A stretch of 64,000 bases of DNA from Collimonas arenae (GCF_001584165.1 NZ_CP013233.1:2860620-2924619); one strand, 5' to 3'. Shown: positions 11,176 to 20,891, counted from the first letter of the stretch. A program made the numbers and translations. The notes: generated by a model not told the origin, from the sequence alone.

Positions 11176-11771
11176 TATTTGATCCCGTAGTGTTCTTCAC
11201 GAATCACCCGCGGCGTGATTTCGCGCGGATCGATCGTTACGGGTTGATAAATTACGCGCTTCTGCTCTGCGTCGTAGCGCATCTCGACATAGCCCGAGAC
11301 CGGGAAGTCCTTGCGGAACGGATGGCCGATGAAGCCGTAGTCGGTCAGGATGCGGCGCAAGTCGTTGTGGCCTTCGAACAGGATGCCGAAGAAGTCGAAC
11401 GCTTCGCGCTCGTACCAGTTGGCCGATGCCCAGATATCGGTCACCGAGGCCAGAAGCGGCTGCTCGTCGTCAGGGGCGAATACGCGCACGCGCAGACGCC
11501 AGTTATGCTCGATCGACAGCAAGTGCGACACTGCCGCGAAGCGGGCGCCTTCCCAGCTGCCATCGCCATAGGTCGAATAGTCGACGCCACAGAGATCGAT
11601 CAGTTCTTCAAAACGGGTATCGGCATGGTCGCGCAGGACGCGCATCGCGGACAGGTAATTCGAAGCCTTGACTACGATCGTGATCTCGCCCAAGGCAACG
11701 GTCAAGCTCTGAAGATCATCGCCAAGCGCATTGCGCACGGCGGCTTCAAGGGTTTCCAGTTTGGTCGTCAT
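11175..11771 (-). CDS. nuoC: NADH-quinone oxidoreductase subunit C
   Basis: The 30-kDa peripheral subunit of complex I, 198 residues. The signature [20 protein letters not shown] and the following [19 protein letters not shown] are clear. It is a stand-alone subunit with no NuoD fusion. It overlaps nuoD by one base and follows nuoB by nine bases. Confidence 0.97.
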   Translation of the reverse strand: MTTKLETLEAAVRNALGDDLQSLTVALGEITIVVKASNYLSAMRVLRDHADTRFEELIDLCGVDYSTYGDGSWEGARFAAVSHLLSIEHNWRLRVRVFAPDDEQPLLASVTDIWASANWYEREAFDFFGILFEGHNDLRRILTDYGFIGHPFRKDFPVSGYVEMRYDAEQKRVIYQPVTIDPREITPRVIREEHYGIK

Positions 11772-11780
11772 TGTGCTCTC

Positions 11781-12257
11781 TTAGCGCGCAATCGTATTGG
11801 TGCGGCGAATCTTGTTTTGCAGCTGGATGATGCCATACAGCAGCGCTTCAGCGGTCGGTGGGCAGCCTGGGACGTAGATATCGACCGGTACGATGCGATC
11901 GCAACCGCGCACCACCGAATACGAATAGTGATAGTACCCGCCGCCATTGGCGCAGGAACCCATCGAAATCACCCAGCGCGGCTCCGGCATCTGGTCATAC
12001 ACCTTGCGCAAGGCAGGCGCCATCTTGTTGCACAGCGTGCCTGCCACGATCATCACGTCGGACTGACGCGGCGACGGGCGAAAGATTACACCAAAACGGT
12101 CCATGTCGTAGCGCGAGGCGCCGGCATGCATCATCTCGACCGCACAACAGGCCAGGCCAAATGTCATCGGCCACAGCGAACCGGTACGGGTCCAGTTGAT
12201 CAGTTTGTCAGCCGTAGTGGTGACAAAGCCTTCGTTCAAAACACCTTCAATAGACAT
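11781..12257 (-). CDS. nuoB: NADH-quinone oxidoreductase subunit B (cluster N2)
   Basis: Carries the terminal [4Fe-4S] cluster N2 that reduces quinone. The 158-residue protein has the tandem cysteines in [13 protein letters not shown] at about residue 35 and the further ligands in [12 protein letters not shown] and [15 protein letters not shown]. Length is as in other betaproteobacteria. It lies three bases downstream of nuoA. Confidence 0.97.
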   Translation of the reverse strand: MSIEGVLNEGFVTTTADKLINWTRTGSLWPMTFGLACCAVEMMHAGASRYDMDRFGVIFRPSPRQSDVMIVAGTLCNKMAPALRKVYDQMPEPRWVISMGSCANGGGYYHYSYSVVRGCDRIVPVDIYVPGCPPTAEALLYGIIQLQNKIRRTNTIAR

Positions 12258-12260
12258 GAC

Positions 12261-12620
12261 TTACTCCCAATCCAGCGCGCCGCGCTTCCAGATGTACCAG
12301 AAGCCCACCACGAATTCAGCGATAAACACCATCATCGTGATAAAGCCCTGCCAACCGAGGTCGCGCATCGCGACGCCCCACGGGAAGAAGAAAGCGGTTT
12401 CCAGATCGAACAAGATGAACAAAATGGCGACAAGGTAATAACGCACATCGAACTTCATGCGCGCGTCTTCGAATGCTTCAAAGCCGCATTCGTAAGGAGA
12501 TGTTTTTTGGGGATCAGGCCGATGCGGCCCAAGGATACGACCAATCAGTTGCGGTGCGATACCGACCGCGATACCAATCAGGATAAACAGCAGGACAGGA
12601 AAATAATTTTCGAGGTTCAC
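12261..12620 (-). CDS. nuoA: NADH-quinone oxidoreductase subunit A
   Basis: First gene of the nuo operon, encoding the three-helix ND3-like membrane subunit (119 residues). The loop [20 protein letters not shown] is diagnostic; its Cys is the residue whose exposure marks the active/deactive transition in mitochondrial homologues. The operon promoter should lie in 12621-12765 or further upstream, beyond the tRNA gene. I see no convincing consensus there. Confidence 0.96.
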   Translation of the reverse strand: MNLENYFPVLLFILIGIAVGIAPQLIGRILGPHRPDPQKTSPYECGFEAFEDARMKFDVRYYLVAILFILFDLETAFFFPWGVAMRDLGWQGFITMMVFIAEFVVGFWYIWKRGALDWE

Positions 12621-12765
12621 GATTATGCGCCAGTAGTTTGAACGGTCAGTAGAGTGATTTGCCGATCTGTTTCATCAGACCCGACGCCCCCAATCCAGCA
12701 AACCAACCTACAGTTCCTCGACAAAAAGCCAGCGCAGGGGCAACCGTTGCTGGCCTTGTATTCTA

Positions 12766-12850
12766 TGGTGCCGACGGCGAGACTCGAACTCGCACAGCTT
12801 TCGCCACTACCCCCTCAAGATAGCGTGTCTACCAATTTCACCACGTCGGC
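12766..12850 (-). tRNA. tRNA-Leu (anticodon GAG)
   Basis: On the minus strand the 85-base sequence starts GCCGACGTGG and ends GTCGGCACCA, so the acceptor stem pairs fully and CCA is encoded. The anticodon arm is CTATC-TTGAGGG-GGTAG, giving anticodon GAG. A class II variable arm (GTGGCGAAAGCTGTGC region) and a T arm with GTTCGAGTC follow. Its place between secG and nuoA matches the usual betaproteobacterial order. Flanking stretches 12621-12765 and 12851-13001 hold no gene. Confidence 0.95.
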
Positions 12851-12946
12851 ATAAGGGCTTATTTTAACCTGATTTAGTACTTTTGTTCAATGCACAAAAG
12901 GGTTAAAAGTCAGCAATTTTACTGAGTAATTGCATTTAATTTGCTA

Positions 12947-12964
12947 GGGACAGAGCAATTCGCC
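12947..12964. repeat. GGGACAGAGCAATTCGCC repeat copy
   Basis: An 18-base sequence in the secG-tRNA gap that matches the left arm of the nuoF-nuoG hairpin (7906 onward) apart from one base (GAGC against GAGT) over its shared part. No right arm is seen here, so it looks like a half site or decayed copy. Confidence 0.4.
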
Positions 12965-13001
12965 GTACCTCGGCAATTTGCCCGCTGCGCCCCGCAAATA
13001 A

Positions 13002-13427
13002 TTACTTAGGAATCTGGTTCGATTGCGCGCTGCCGGTCGACGGCGCAGGCACGGAAGCTGCTGCTGCACTTGCAGATCCGGCCGCATCAGCAGCTGGCGC
13101 AACAGGCGCTGCCGGCGTCGCAGGAATTGCAGCGGCCGGAGCCGAAACCGGTGGCAGGTTATCCATCACGCCGCCGGTGGCGCCGCCGCGATGATTACCC
13201 AAGTACACCAGTGCCAGTGTCGCGATGAAGAAAATTGCTGCGGCCAGGCCAGTCGACTTCGACAGGAAGTTCGACGAACCGCTGGCGCCGAACAGACTGC
13301 CCGAGGCACCCGAACCGAATGCTGCCCCCATATCGGCGCCCTTGCCATGTTGCAGCAGCACGAGACCGATGATCGTCAATGCCGACAGAACCTGAAGGAT
13401 GACAATGATGTTAAATACTGTGTTCAT
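13002..13427 (-). CDS. secG: Protein-export membrane protein SecG
   Basis: Auxiliary subunit of the SecYEG translocon. The 141-residue protein has two membrane helices: FNIIVILQVLSALTIIGLVL at residues 4-23 and a second around residues 55-75. The loop between them is Gly/Ser-rich (KGADMGAAFGSGASGSLFGA), as in SecG. A long Ala/Pro-rich C-terminal tail extends the protein well beyond the roughly 110 residues of E. coli, common in betaproteobacteria. It lies downstream of tpiA and upstream of the tRNA and nuo genes. Confidence 0.95.
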   Translation of the reverse strand: MNTVFNIIVILQVLSALTIIGLVLLQHGKGADMGAAFGSGASGSLFGASGSSNFLSKSTGLAAAIFFIATLALVYLGNHRGGATGGVMDNLPPVSAPAAAIPATPAAPVAPAADAAGSASAAAASVPAPSTGSAQSNQIPK

Positions 13428-13565
13428 TTAATGACTTCCAATGAGAGTTGATTCTATATTTACTTGATCCGAACTGCCGAGCCCCGATGGCATCTGCGCC
13501 CTATCAATCTTTTCACTTACTGCATCGATTTCATCAAGCCACTGCATCGATGCGGGCACTTCCAA

Positions 13566-14312
13566 TCACGCTGCGGCAATGATCGCCAGGAAATCCGCTG
13601 ACTTCAATGCCGCGCCGCCAATCAGGCCGCCATCGATATCCGGCATGGCCAGCAGTTCAACAGCATTGTCAGGCTTCATGCTGCCACCATACAAAATCTT
13701 TACTTCAAGCGCCGCTGCGGCATTCTTTTTTGCCAACTGGGCGCGCAATGCCAAATGCACATCTTGCGCCATTTGCGGCGTCGCTGTCTTGCCGGTGCCA
13801 ATCGCCCAGACCGGCTCGTAAGCCACCACGATCCTAGCCAGATCAGCATCGGCCAAGACGTTCAATACTGCATCTAACTGACGACCAACGACTGCCTCGG
13901 TCTGGCCAGCCTCACGCTCGGCCAGGGTTTCGCCGACGCATACGATTGGCGTCACACCGGCTTCCAGCGCGCGCAATACCTTCTGCGCCACGACAGCGTC
14001 GCTCTCTGCATGATAGGCGCGTCGTTCGGAATGACCAACGATGACGTATCTGCAAGAAAAATCCTCCAGCATCGATACCGAAACTTCTCCGGTATATGCG
14101 CCTGCCGTATGCGCCGACACATCCTGCCCACCCCATGCTATTGCCGATCCGGCAAGTGCAGCCTGGCACTGCGCCAAGTAAGGCGCTGGCACACACAAGG
14201 CAACATCGCAAGCTGGAGCTGCTGCGCCGGCCTTGATTTCCGCCAGCAAAGCCGCATTGGCAACCAGACTGCCATTCATTTTCCAGTTACCCGCTACAAG
14301 TTTGCGACGCAT
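13566..14312 (-). CDS. tpiA: Triosephosphate isomerase
   Basis: Interconverts dihydroxyacetone phosphate and glyceraldehyde 3-phosphate. The start [15 protein letters not shown], with the catalytic Lys in NWKMN, is preferred to an ATG three codons upstream because it matches the family N-terminus. Further motifs are [10 protein letters not shown] (catalytic His), [16 protein letters not shown] (catalytic Glu and loop 6) and the phosphate loop [11 protein letters not shown]. About 248 residues, normal length. It is the first gene of the conserved tpiA-secG-tRNA-nuo block. Confidence 0.97.
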   Translation of the reverse strand: MRRKLVAGNWKMNGSLVANAALLAEIKAGAAAPACDVALCVPAPYLAQCQAALAGSAIAWGGQDVSAHTAGAYTGEVSVSMLEDFSCRYVIVGHSERRAYHAESDAVVAQKVLRALEAGVTPIVCVGETLAEREAGQTEAVVGRQLDAVLNVLADADLARIVVAYEPVWAIGTGKTATPQMAQDVHLALRAQLAKKNAAAALEVKILYGGSMKPDNAVELLAMPDIDGGLIGGAALKSADFLAIIAAA

Positions 14313-14506
14313 AGTTACCAAGGCCCAGTTTTTTAATAACCCGGCATTCTAACGCGCTGCAGCGAAAGCGGTCAAACCGGCAATAAATTGTTTAACAATC
14401 GCGGCATACTGCTTTTACGCAGAAAATCTCTCGCAAATGCACGGCTTTCCGTTCCCGGCAAGCAATCAAATCCGCTTGCGATGGCCAGGGCGGTTACACG
14501 AAATAG

Positions 14507-15493
14507 TTAAGAATAGGGTTTAGCAAGGGCAATATTGCGGCCAAAAGATTCCATATCGACATTACCGCCGCTGACAATGACGCCGACCTTGGCGCCGTCA
14601 AAATCAAATGCCCTGTGCATCACGGCTGCGGCAGCCAGGCAGCCGGCCGGCTCGACCACGATCTTCATTCGTTCCGCGAAAAACCGCATTTGCGTGCGCA
14701 ACTGACCATCGCTGACGGTAATAATGTCCTTTACATAAGCTTGCAAAATAGGCAGCACCAGCTTGCCGATATGCTGCGTTTGCGCGCCATCGGCAATCGT
14801 GTCCGGCACCGCGATATGCACAATCTCGCCGCTGCGCAACGACTGCTGGGCATCGTTGCCGGCCTCCGGCTCGACACCGATGACGATGCATCCTGGCGAC
14901 AAATGCGCTGCGGCTATCGCGCAGCCGGACAATAAACCGCCGCCGCCCGTGCAGACGAACAGATAGTCGAGCGCCCCGACTTCATCGATCAACTCCTTGG
15001 CAACGGTACCCTGACCGGCAATCACGTCCGGATGGTCATAGGCTGGAATGGTGGCGCAGCCACGCTCGCTGGACAGGCGTGCCGCGATTACTTCGCGGTC
15101 TTCGCGCTCGCGGTCGTAAAGAATCACCTCGGCGCCGTATTCGCGCGTGGCCGCCAGCTTCATGGCCGGCGCATTGCTCGGCATGACGATGGTGGCGTGC
15201 ACGCCAAGCATGCGCGCTGCCAGTGCAATGCCTTGCGCATGGTTGCCAGATGAGAACGCCACCACGCCCTGTTGCTTCTGCGCTTCGCTGAGGCTGCTGA
15301 TGGCGTTGTAGGCGCCGCGAAACTTGAATGCGCCAACCCGCTGGAAGTTCTCGCACTTGAAAAAGACCGTGGCGTTGGCCTGCTTGTCGGCCTGGCCGGA
15401 AGTCAGCACAGGTGTTTTCCGGGCAATCCCTTCCAGGCGCTTGGCGGCTGCAGCGATGTCCTGGTAAGTTACAGCGAGGTTGGTAGTGCTCAT
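14507..15493 (-). CDS. Threonine/serine dehydratase-like PLP enzyme
   Basis: A fold-type II PLP enzyme of 328 residues, in the short catabolic threonine dehydratase or serine racemase group, without an ACT regulatory domain. FKFRGAYNAI near residue 57 contains the PLP lysine, SSGNHAQGIALAA is the asparagine loop, TGGGGLLSG holds the PLP phosphate and VSGGNVD is near the end. Substrate could be threonine, serine or a hydroxyaspartate; sequence alone does not decide. It stands alone between tpiA and yaaA on the same strand. Confidence 0.85.
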   Translation of the reverse strand: MSTTNLAVTYQDIAAAAKRLEGIARKTPVLTSGQADKQANATVFFKCENFQRVGAFKFRGAYNAISSLSEAQKQQGVVAFSSGNHAQGIALAARMLGVHATIVMPSNAPAMKLAATREYGAEVILYDREREDREVIAARLSSERGCATIPAYDHPDVIAGQGTVAKELIDEVGALDYLFVCTGGGGLLSGCAIAAAHLSPGCIVIGVEPEAGNDAQQSLRSGEIVHIAVPDTIADGAQTQHIGKLVLPILQAYVKDIITVSDGQLRTQMRFFAERMKIVVEPAGCLAAAAVMHRAFDFDGAKVGVIVSGGNVDMESFGRNIALAKPYS

Positions 15494-15561
15494 TATTTAT
15501 CCTTTGCCCAGTGTCGGTACTCAGTATTCAGTACGATGCGTAAAACGGTTTTTACCTTTGC

Positions 15562-16338
15562 CTAGTCGGCCAGGCGTCGACGGAACATCCAGCGCCCGGC
15601 ATCGGAATCCTGCGGAACATATTGATAACCATCGAGATCGAAGCCTTTGAGCTTTTCCGGGTCGGTAATCTTGTTCAACGCCGCGTAGCGCGCCATCAGG
15701 CCGCGCGCGCGCTTGGCGTAGAACGAAATGATCTTGTACTTGCCGTTCTTCCAATCTTCAAAAACCGGGGAAATAATCGGCGCATCCAGCACCGCCGGCC
15801 TGACCACCTTGAAATACTCTTCCGACGCCAGATTAACCAGCGCCCTCTTCTTCTGCTTGGCCAGATGCTGGTTCAGGGCTTGCGTTACCGTATCGCCCCA
15901 GAATGCGTAAAGATTCCGGCCACGCGGGTTGACCAGGCTGGTGCCCATCTCGAGCCGGTACGGCTGCATGCGGTCGAGCGGACGCAATACGCCATACAGG
16001 CCAGACAAAATCCGTACGTGGTTCTGGGTGTAGGTCAACTGCGCGCTGTTCAGCGTTGCCGCATTCAGTCCTTCATAGACATCGCCATTAAAGGCCATGA
16101 TGGCCTGCTTGGAATTGTCGCTGGTGAAGGTCTTCGACCATGAGGCGAAACGGGCGGTATTCAATTGCGCCAGCGGATCGGAGATTTTCATCATGCTGCC
16201 GATTTGGGCTGGCGACAGTTGCTTCAGGACCTCGATCAATTCGGCGGAATGATCGACAAAATCCGGTGTGGTGTGGCTGTCGGTGCTGCTGGGAGTGGTG
16301 TAATCAAGGGATTTTGCGGGCGACAAAACAATCAGCAT
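15562..16338 (-). CDS. yaaA: Peroxide stress protein YaaA (DUF328)
   Basis: Member of the YaaA family, which in E. coli lowers intracellular free iron during hydrogen peroxide stress and binds DNA. The start [16 protein letters not shown] at 16338 is preferred to an ATG 18 codons upstream because the family begins exactly here. Other conserved stretches are [20 protein letters not shown] and [18 protein letters not shown]. About 258 residues, normal length. No OxyR site was identified upstream. Confidence 0.93.
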   Translation of the reverse strand: MLIVLSPAKSLDYTTPSSTDSHTTPDFVDHSAELIEVLKQLSPAQIGSMMKISDPLAQLNTARFASWSKTFTSDNSKQAIMAFNGDVYEGLNAATLNSAQLTYTQNHVRILSGLYGVLRPLDRMQPYRLEMGTSLVNPRGRNLYAFWGDTVTQALNQHLAKQKKRALVNLASEEYFKVVRPAVLDAPIISPVFEDWKNGKYKIISFYAKRARGLMARYAALNKITDPEKLKGFDLDGYQYVPQDSDAGRWMFRRRLAD

Positions 16339-16437
16339 GTGAACATCCAAATAAACCGAACAATGTCCGCAATGATACCGAAACATCGGCAATCACATCG
16401 GCGTCCACTCGATTCCCGCTGCCATGGGTCATCCGGC

Positions 16438-16689
16438 TCAGTCGAAAATCCCTTCCTGCAGATCGCGCTGAAACTCCTCTACCCAGTGAGAACCATCGCC
16501 GATCGGGTACTGCCGCTTATGTCCGGTGGATTTTCTGGTCACCGTCACGAACCCGGTCAATGCGAAGATTTCATCGGTCTTGGGATCGGTAGTATCAATC
16601 TCGTGCAGTGCAAAATCGTCAACGGCAAGATGCCGGGCATGCAACACCGCGTGAAAGTCGGCTATTTCGTCTGGCTCGATCAGTTTCAT
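16438..16689 (-). CDS. Conserved hypothetical protein, 83 residues
   Basis: Small acidic protein starting MKLIEPDEIADFHAVLHARH. The start at 16689 is chosen because upstream codons read as non-coding and this Met begins the well-behaved segment. It contains VTVTRKSTGHKRQYPIGDGS and an acidic C-terminus (EEFQRDLQEGIFD). No signal peptide or membrane segment. I do not recognise the family with certainty; related short proteins occur in Burkholderiales as far as I recall. It lies between yaaA and the broken acetyltransferase gene on the same strand. Confidence 0.6.
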   Translation of the reverse strand: MKLIEPDEIADFHAVLHARHLAVDDFALHEIDTTDPKTDEIFALTGFVTVTRKSTGHKRQYPIGDGSHWVEEFQRDLQEGIFD

Positions 16690-16791
16690 GTGCGTCTCCG
16701 TATCCTGAAATGAGATCACGAACCACCACCATAACATGGCCATTCTGCGGCTGCATGCTGGGGAATGCGCAACGGCATGCCGTGCGTCGAA

Positions 16792-17300
16792 CTAGAAGTG
16801 ATAGGCAAACAAATTGGTTTCCGCGCCGTCGCTGGTAAGGCGCAGTCTGGTTTCAAATTTCAGGCCGATCTTTTCCAGCAATTTGATCGATTGCTGATTG
16901 TCCGGCGCGGTGATTGCCACGATCCGCTGCAGGCCGAAAGCCCGATTGCCATAGGCCAGCACTGCGGCGGCGGCCTCTTGGGCGTAGCCTTTGCCCCAGT
17001 GTTCCGGCAGGAAGGCGTAGCCGATATCGACGTCCGGCAGGGTATCCCGCTTGATCAAACCGCAGATGCCGATCGGCAGGCCGCTGTCTTTCAATTCGGT
17101 CAGATAGAGACTGAAGCCCTCGCGTTCGTACATCGCCATCGGCCCACTCAGAATGGCGGCGCGCGCCGCCTCCACTGTCCTGATCCCTTGTCGCCGATAA
17201 ACTGATGCCACGATGGTTCATTCACCTGGCGCAGATAGAATTCAGCGTCATCGACTTCCAGCGTGCGCAAAATGAGACGTTCCGTTTCAAGAATTTTCAT
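16792..17300 (-). pseudogene. GNAT-family acetyltransferase, frameshifted
   Basis: A RimJ/RimL-type N-acetyltransferase split over two frames. The first part (from ATG at 17300) reads MKILETERLILRTLEVDDAE and runs to FIGDKG. The second, in another frame, continues IRTVEAARAAILSGPMAMYE to the end with the acetyl-CoA loop GKGYAQEAAAAVLAYG. The break lies at a GGG run (17185-17187, minus strand), where one extra G would restore a continuous protein of about 169 residues. This is either a true single-base deletion or a sequencing error; see the findings for the repeated pattern. Confidence 0.85.
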
Positions 17301-17425
17301 CGGTTTGATTTTCCCTTGCTGTTGAACATTTCCCTGTAGCATTAGAGGATAAACATAGCTGCATAGCTTGTCCATCAACTGCGCAGGCAAATGCATTACT
17401 CTCTCGAATCCAAGGCCTTTCAGCC

Positions 17426-18343
17426 ATGAGCGCAGCGCAAAAAACCGTCCTGATTCCGATCCCGAACCTGGACTTCGATCCGAGCGAAGTGGCCATCCCG
17501 TGGCGCGTGTTGAGTGATCGCGGCCATCGCGTGCTGTTCGCCACCCCGGATGGCGCCTGCGCCCAAGCCGATCCGCTGATGCTTTCCGGCGAAGGGCTGG
17601 ATGCCTGGGGTTTCATTCCGCTACTGAAAAAAATCAAACTGCTGGGCCTGGCATTGCGCGCCAATGCCACTGCGCGCGCCGCCTATGCCGAATTGCAAGG
17701 CGCGCCGGCATTCCAGGCGCCGCTGCGTTATGCCGATCTGCAAGTCGCCGATTTTGATGGCCTGCTGTTACCCGGCGGACACCGCGCGCGCGGCATGCGC
17801 GCCTACCTTGAGGACGCGACCTTACAGCAATTCGTCGGCGCCTTCTTTGACAGCAGCAAGCCGGTCGCTGCGATTTGCCATGGCGTCGTACTGGCGGCAC
17901 GCAGCCACTCGCCGCAAAGCGGCAAATCGGCACTGTATGGCCGCCAGACCACCGCACTGACATGGAAGCTGGAGCGCAGTGCCTGGCATTTGATGAAATT
18001 CCTCGGCCGCTTCTGGGATCCTGCCTATTACCGTACATACGTAGAACAAGCCGGTGAAGCCGCCGGCTATCGTAGCGTCCAGGCCGAAGTCACGCGGGTT
18101 CTGGCCCGGTCGGAGGACTTTATCGACGTCACCCCGGACTTGCCACACTTCTTTCGCAAAAGTAGCGGCCTGTTTCGCGATAGCGTGGCCGATGGCCGGC
18201 CAGCTTTTGTGGTTACCGACGGCAATTACGTCTCGGCTCGCTGGCCGGGAGATGTGCATCATTTCGCCAGCACTTTTGCGCAACTGCTGGAAGCCGCCGA
18301 CTACCATCCCGATCAAGGTAAAATGCATCCTTCCGATCGATGA
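17426..18343 (+). CDS. DJ-1/PfpI-family (type 1 glutamine amidotransferase-like) protein
   Basis: A 305-residue member of the DJ-1/PfpI superfamily. The nucleophile elbow PVAAICHGVVLAA near residue 150 holds the reactive Cys-His pair. GLLLPGGHRARGMR supplies the oxyanion-side loop, and the N-terminus VLIPIPNLDFDPSEVAIPW is the usual first strand. The C-terminal region (RDSVADGRPAFVVTDGNYVS) matches larger PfpI-like proteins annotated as putative amidases or glyoxalase-like. The real substrate is unknown. Its stop overlaps the start of the PIN-domain gene by four bases. Confidence 0.82.
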   Translation: MSAAQKTVLIPIPNLDFDPSEVAIPWRVLSDRGHRVLFATPDGACAQADPLMLSGEGLDAWGFIPLLKKIKLLGLALRANATARAAYAELQGAPAFQAPLRYADLQVADFDGLLLPGGHRARGMRAYLEDATLQQFVGAFFDSSKPVAAICHGVVLAARSHSPQSGKSALYGRQTTALTWKLERSAWHLMKFLGRFWDPAYYRTYVEQAGEAAGYRSVQAEVTRVLARSEDFIDVTPDLPHFFRKSSGLFRDSVADGRPAFVVTDGNYVSARWPGDVHHFASTFAQLLEAADYHPDQGKMHPSDR

Positions 18344-18834
18344 AAACCCGCATGAACCAAGAATCGCCAGCAGCACCAGCCATACAGAAACCGCGCGTCG
18401 TGATCGACACCAATGTCTGCCTCGATCTATTTGTATTTCGCGACAAGCGCTGGGCTACCCTGATGACAGCATTGCAAGATGGCACCGTGGAAGCGGTCAC
18501 CCGCGGCGATTGCCGCCTGGAGTGGCAAATGGTGCTGCACTATCCCCATTTACCGATCACCGATACCACCCGTCCCGGCATCAATGCCGAGTTCGACGCA
18601 CTGGTAACCTGCCTGGCGCCGGAGGCGCTGACGCCACGCACCGACATCCGCCTGCCGCTATGCACCGACCGCGACGATCAGAAGTTCCTGGAACTTGCGC
18701 TCGGCGCGCACGCCGCCACCCTGATTACCAAGGACAAGGCGCTGTTAAAACTGGCGCGCAAGACTGCCAAGGCCGGCCTGTTCGCTATCGTCACGCCGCA
18801 GGCTTGGCTGCCGCCGGAGGCCGCAGGCGATTAA
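18340..18834 (+). CDS. PIN-domain protein (putative toxin, PIN family)
   Basis: A 164-residue PIN-like protein of the type listed as putative toxin-antitoxin system component. RVVIDTNVCLDLFVF gives the first acidic site, LCTDRDDQKFLELALGAHA the middle acidic cluster and LITKDKALLKL the third. These are the expected Asp residues of a metal-dependent ribonuclease. No small antitoxin gene lies next to it. Instead its ATG overlaps the PfpI-like gene (ATGA), so the two are probably co-translated. Toxin function is therefore doubtful. Confidence 0.8.
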   Translation: MKTRMNQESPAAPAIQKPRVVIDTNVCLDLFVFRDKRWATLMTALQDGTVEAVTRGDCRLEWQMVLHYPHLPITDTTRPGINAEFDALVTCLAPEALTPRTDIRLPLCTDRDDQKFLELALGAHAATLITKDKALLKLARKTAKAGLFAIVTPQAWLPPEAAGD

Positions 18835-18908
18835 TCGGCGCCGTCCTGTGCAGTCTGCAACAAACCGCTAAAATGCCGAATTCAGACACAAGCAGAGATT
18901 GACAGCAG

Positions 18909-20099
18909 ATGAAACGCGATTCCACAGTAGCGACCAGCGACGGCGGTGCCGGCCCGCTCAAATCCAAACTACCGCGCGTCGGCACCACCATTTTTACCGT
19001 GATGTCGACGCTCGCCAGCGAAAAATCGGCGGTCAACCTGGGCCAGGGATTCCCCGATTTCGATTGCGACCCAGCGCTGGTCAATGCCGTCAGCGACGCC
19101 ATGAAGAATGGCTTCAACCAATACCCGCCGATGACCGGTGTACCGGCCTTGCGCCAGGCGATCGCCGCCAAGATCGAAAAACTCTACGGCCACAGCTACG
19201 ACCCCGCCACCGATATCACGGTGACCGCCGGCGCCACCCAGGGCCTGCTGACCGCCATCATGTGCGCAGTGCATCCAGGCGATGAAGTGATCGTGATCGA
19301 GCCGGCTTATGACAGCTATGTGCCGGCGATCGAACTGGCCGGCGGCAAACCGGTACTGGTGCAGATGACGCTCGGCGCCGACGGTTATGCGATTCCATGG
19401 GACCAGATTGCTGCCGCAGTCAGCCCGCGCACCCGGATGATCATGATCAACTCGCCGCACAACCCGACCGGCAGCGTACTGAACCTGGCCGACATCGAAG
19501 CGTTGAAAGATATCGTGCGCGGCACCGACATCCTGATCTTGTCGGACGAGGTATATGAACACATGGTGTATGACGGCCTGCGCCACGAATCGATCTGCCG
19601 CCATCCGGAACTGGCGGAGCGCGCCTTCATCGTCTCCAGCTTCGGCAAGACCTATCACGTGACCGGCTGGAAGATCGGCTACGTCGCGGCGCCACCGGCG
19701 CTGTCGGCGGAATTTCGCAAGGTCCACCAATACAATATTTTCACCGTCAATACGCCGGTGCAGCACGGCATTGCAACTTACATGCAGAATCCAGCGCCCT
19801 ACCTGGAGCTGGCGGCGTTCTACCAGCGCAAGCGCGACCTGTTCCGCGATGGCTTGAAGCACACCCGCTTCAAGCTGCTGCCTGCCGATGGCACCTATTT
19901 TCTGTGCGTCGACTACTCTGCCATTTCGGCGATGAGCGAAGCTGATTTTGCGGTCTGGCTGACTTCAGAGATTGGCGTTGCGGCGATTCCGGTTTCGGCG
20001 TTCTACGATTCGCCGCGCGAATCCGGAATCGTCCGTTTCTGCTTCGCCAAACAAGACCAAACCTTGCAACAAGCGTTGCAGCGCCTGGCAAAAATTTAA
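18909..20099 (+). CDS. PLP-dependent aminotransferase, methionine aminotransferase type
   Basis: Class I/II aminotransferase of 396 residues similar in layout to YbdL. NLGQGFPDFDCDPALVNAV lies at the N-terminus, NSPHNPTGSVL binds substrate and PLP, LSDEVYEHMVYDG carries the PLP-ring Asp, and SFGKTYHVTGWKIGY contains the Schiff-base Lys. The family transaminates methionine or aromatic 2-oxo acids, for example as last step of methionine salvage. Substrate assignment is by resemblance only. A monocistronic arrangement is likely. Confidence 0.85.
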   Translation: MKRDSTVATSDGGAGPLKSKLPRVGTTIFTVMSTLASEKSAVNLGQGFPDFDCDPALVNAVSDAMKNGFNQYPPMTGVPALRQAIAAKIEKLYGHSYDPATDITVTAGATQGLLTAIMCAVHPGDEVIVIEPAYDSYVPAIELAGGKPVLVQMTLGADGYAIPWDQIAAAVSPRTRMIMINSPHNPTGSVLNLADIEALKDIVRGTDILILSDEVYEHMVYDGLRHESICRHPELAERAFIVSSFGKTYHVTGWKIGYVAAPPALSAEFRKVHQYNIFTVNTPVQHGIATYMQNPAPYLELAAFYQRKRDLFRDGLKHTRFKLLPADGTYFLCVDYSAISAMSEADFAVWLTSEIGVAAIPVSAFYDSPRESGIVRFCFAKQDQTLQQALQRLAKI

Positions 20100-20156
20100 A
20101 CCATCGGCCACGCATCTTTGCGCCGGCCGGCTTAATCATCAGATAAAGGAAACATC

Positions 20157-20849
20157 ATGATCGACGTCTACAGCTGGCCCACGCCAAACGGTCACAAGGT
20201 TCACATCATGCTGGAGGAATGCGGCCTGCCGTATCGCGTGCATGGCGTCGATATCGGTGCCGGCGACCAGTTCAATCCGGATTTCCTGTCGATCTCGCCA
20301 AACAACAAGATTCCCGCCATCGTCGATGCGCATGGCCCTGACGGCAAGCCGATCTCGCTATTCGAATCGGGCGCGATCCTGGTATACCTGGCCGGCAAAA
20401 GCGGCAAATTCCTCGGCAATACCGATCGCGAGAAGTTCAGCACGCTGCAATGGCTGATGTTCCAGATGGGCGGCGTCGGGCCGATGCTGGGCCAGGCCCA
20501 TCATTTCCGTATCTATGCGCCGGAAAAGATCGAATACGCGATCAACCGCTATACCAATGAAGCCAAACGCCTCTACGGCGTGATCGACAAGCAATTGTCG
20601 CAGCATCGCTTCCTGGCCGGAAATGAATACACGATTGCCGACATCGCCACTTTCCCGTGGATTCGTTCGTGGAAAAACCAAGGTGTTGAGTTGAGCGATT
20701 TCCCTAACCTGAAAACCTGGTTCGACGCGATCGCAGAGCGACCTGCGGTCAAGCGCGGCGTCGAAGTGCTGGCAGGGGCACGTAAGCCGCTCACTGACGA
20801 CAAAGCGCGCGATATCTTGTTCGGTAGCCAGCAGTATCAGAAACGGTAA
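20157..20849 (+). CDS. Glutathione S-transferase, YfcG/Ure2p-like
   Basis: A 230-residue glutathione transferase. The N-terminal thioredoxin-like domain begins MIDVYSWPTPNGHKVHIMLE; the TPNGHK segment is characteristic of the Nu-class YfcG/YghU group, where Thr and Asn replace the usual catalytic Tyr/Ser/Cys. The FESGAILVYLAGKSGKFL segment binds the gamma-Glu part. The C-terminal helical domain has NEYTIADIATFPWIRSWKNQ. Family members are glutathione-dependent disulphide reductases or peroxidases. Start supported by AAAGGA seven bases upstream. Confidence 0.9.
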   Translation: MIDVYSWPTPNGHKVHIMLEECGLPYRVHGVDIGAGDQFNPDFLSISPNNKIPAIVDAHGPDGKPISLFESGAILVYLAGKSGKFLGNTDREKFSTLQWLMFQMGGVGPMLGQAHHFRIYAPEKIEYAINRYTNEAKRLYGVIDKQLSQHRFLAGNEYTIADIATFPWIRSWKNQGVELSDFPNLKTWFDAIAERPAVKRGVEVLAGARKPLTDDKARDILFGSQQYQKR

Positions 20850-20891
20850 GGTAGGCATGCCGCGCCATCCACTCGCGCTCACCGATGGGCG

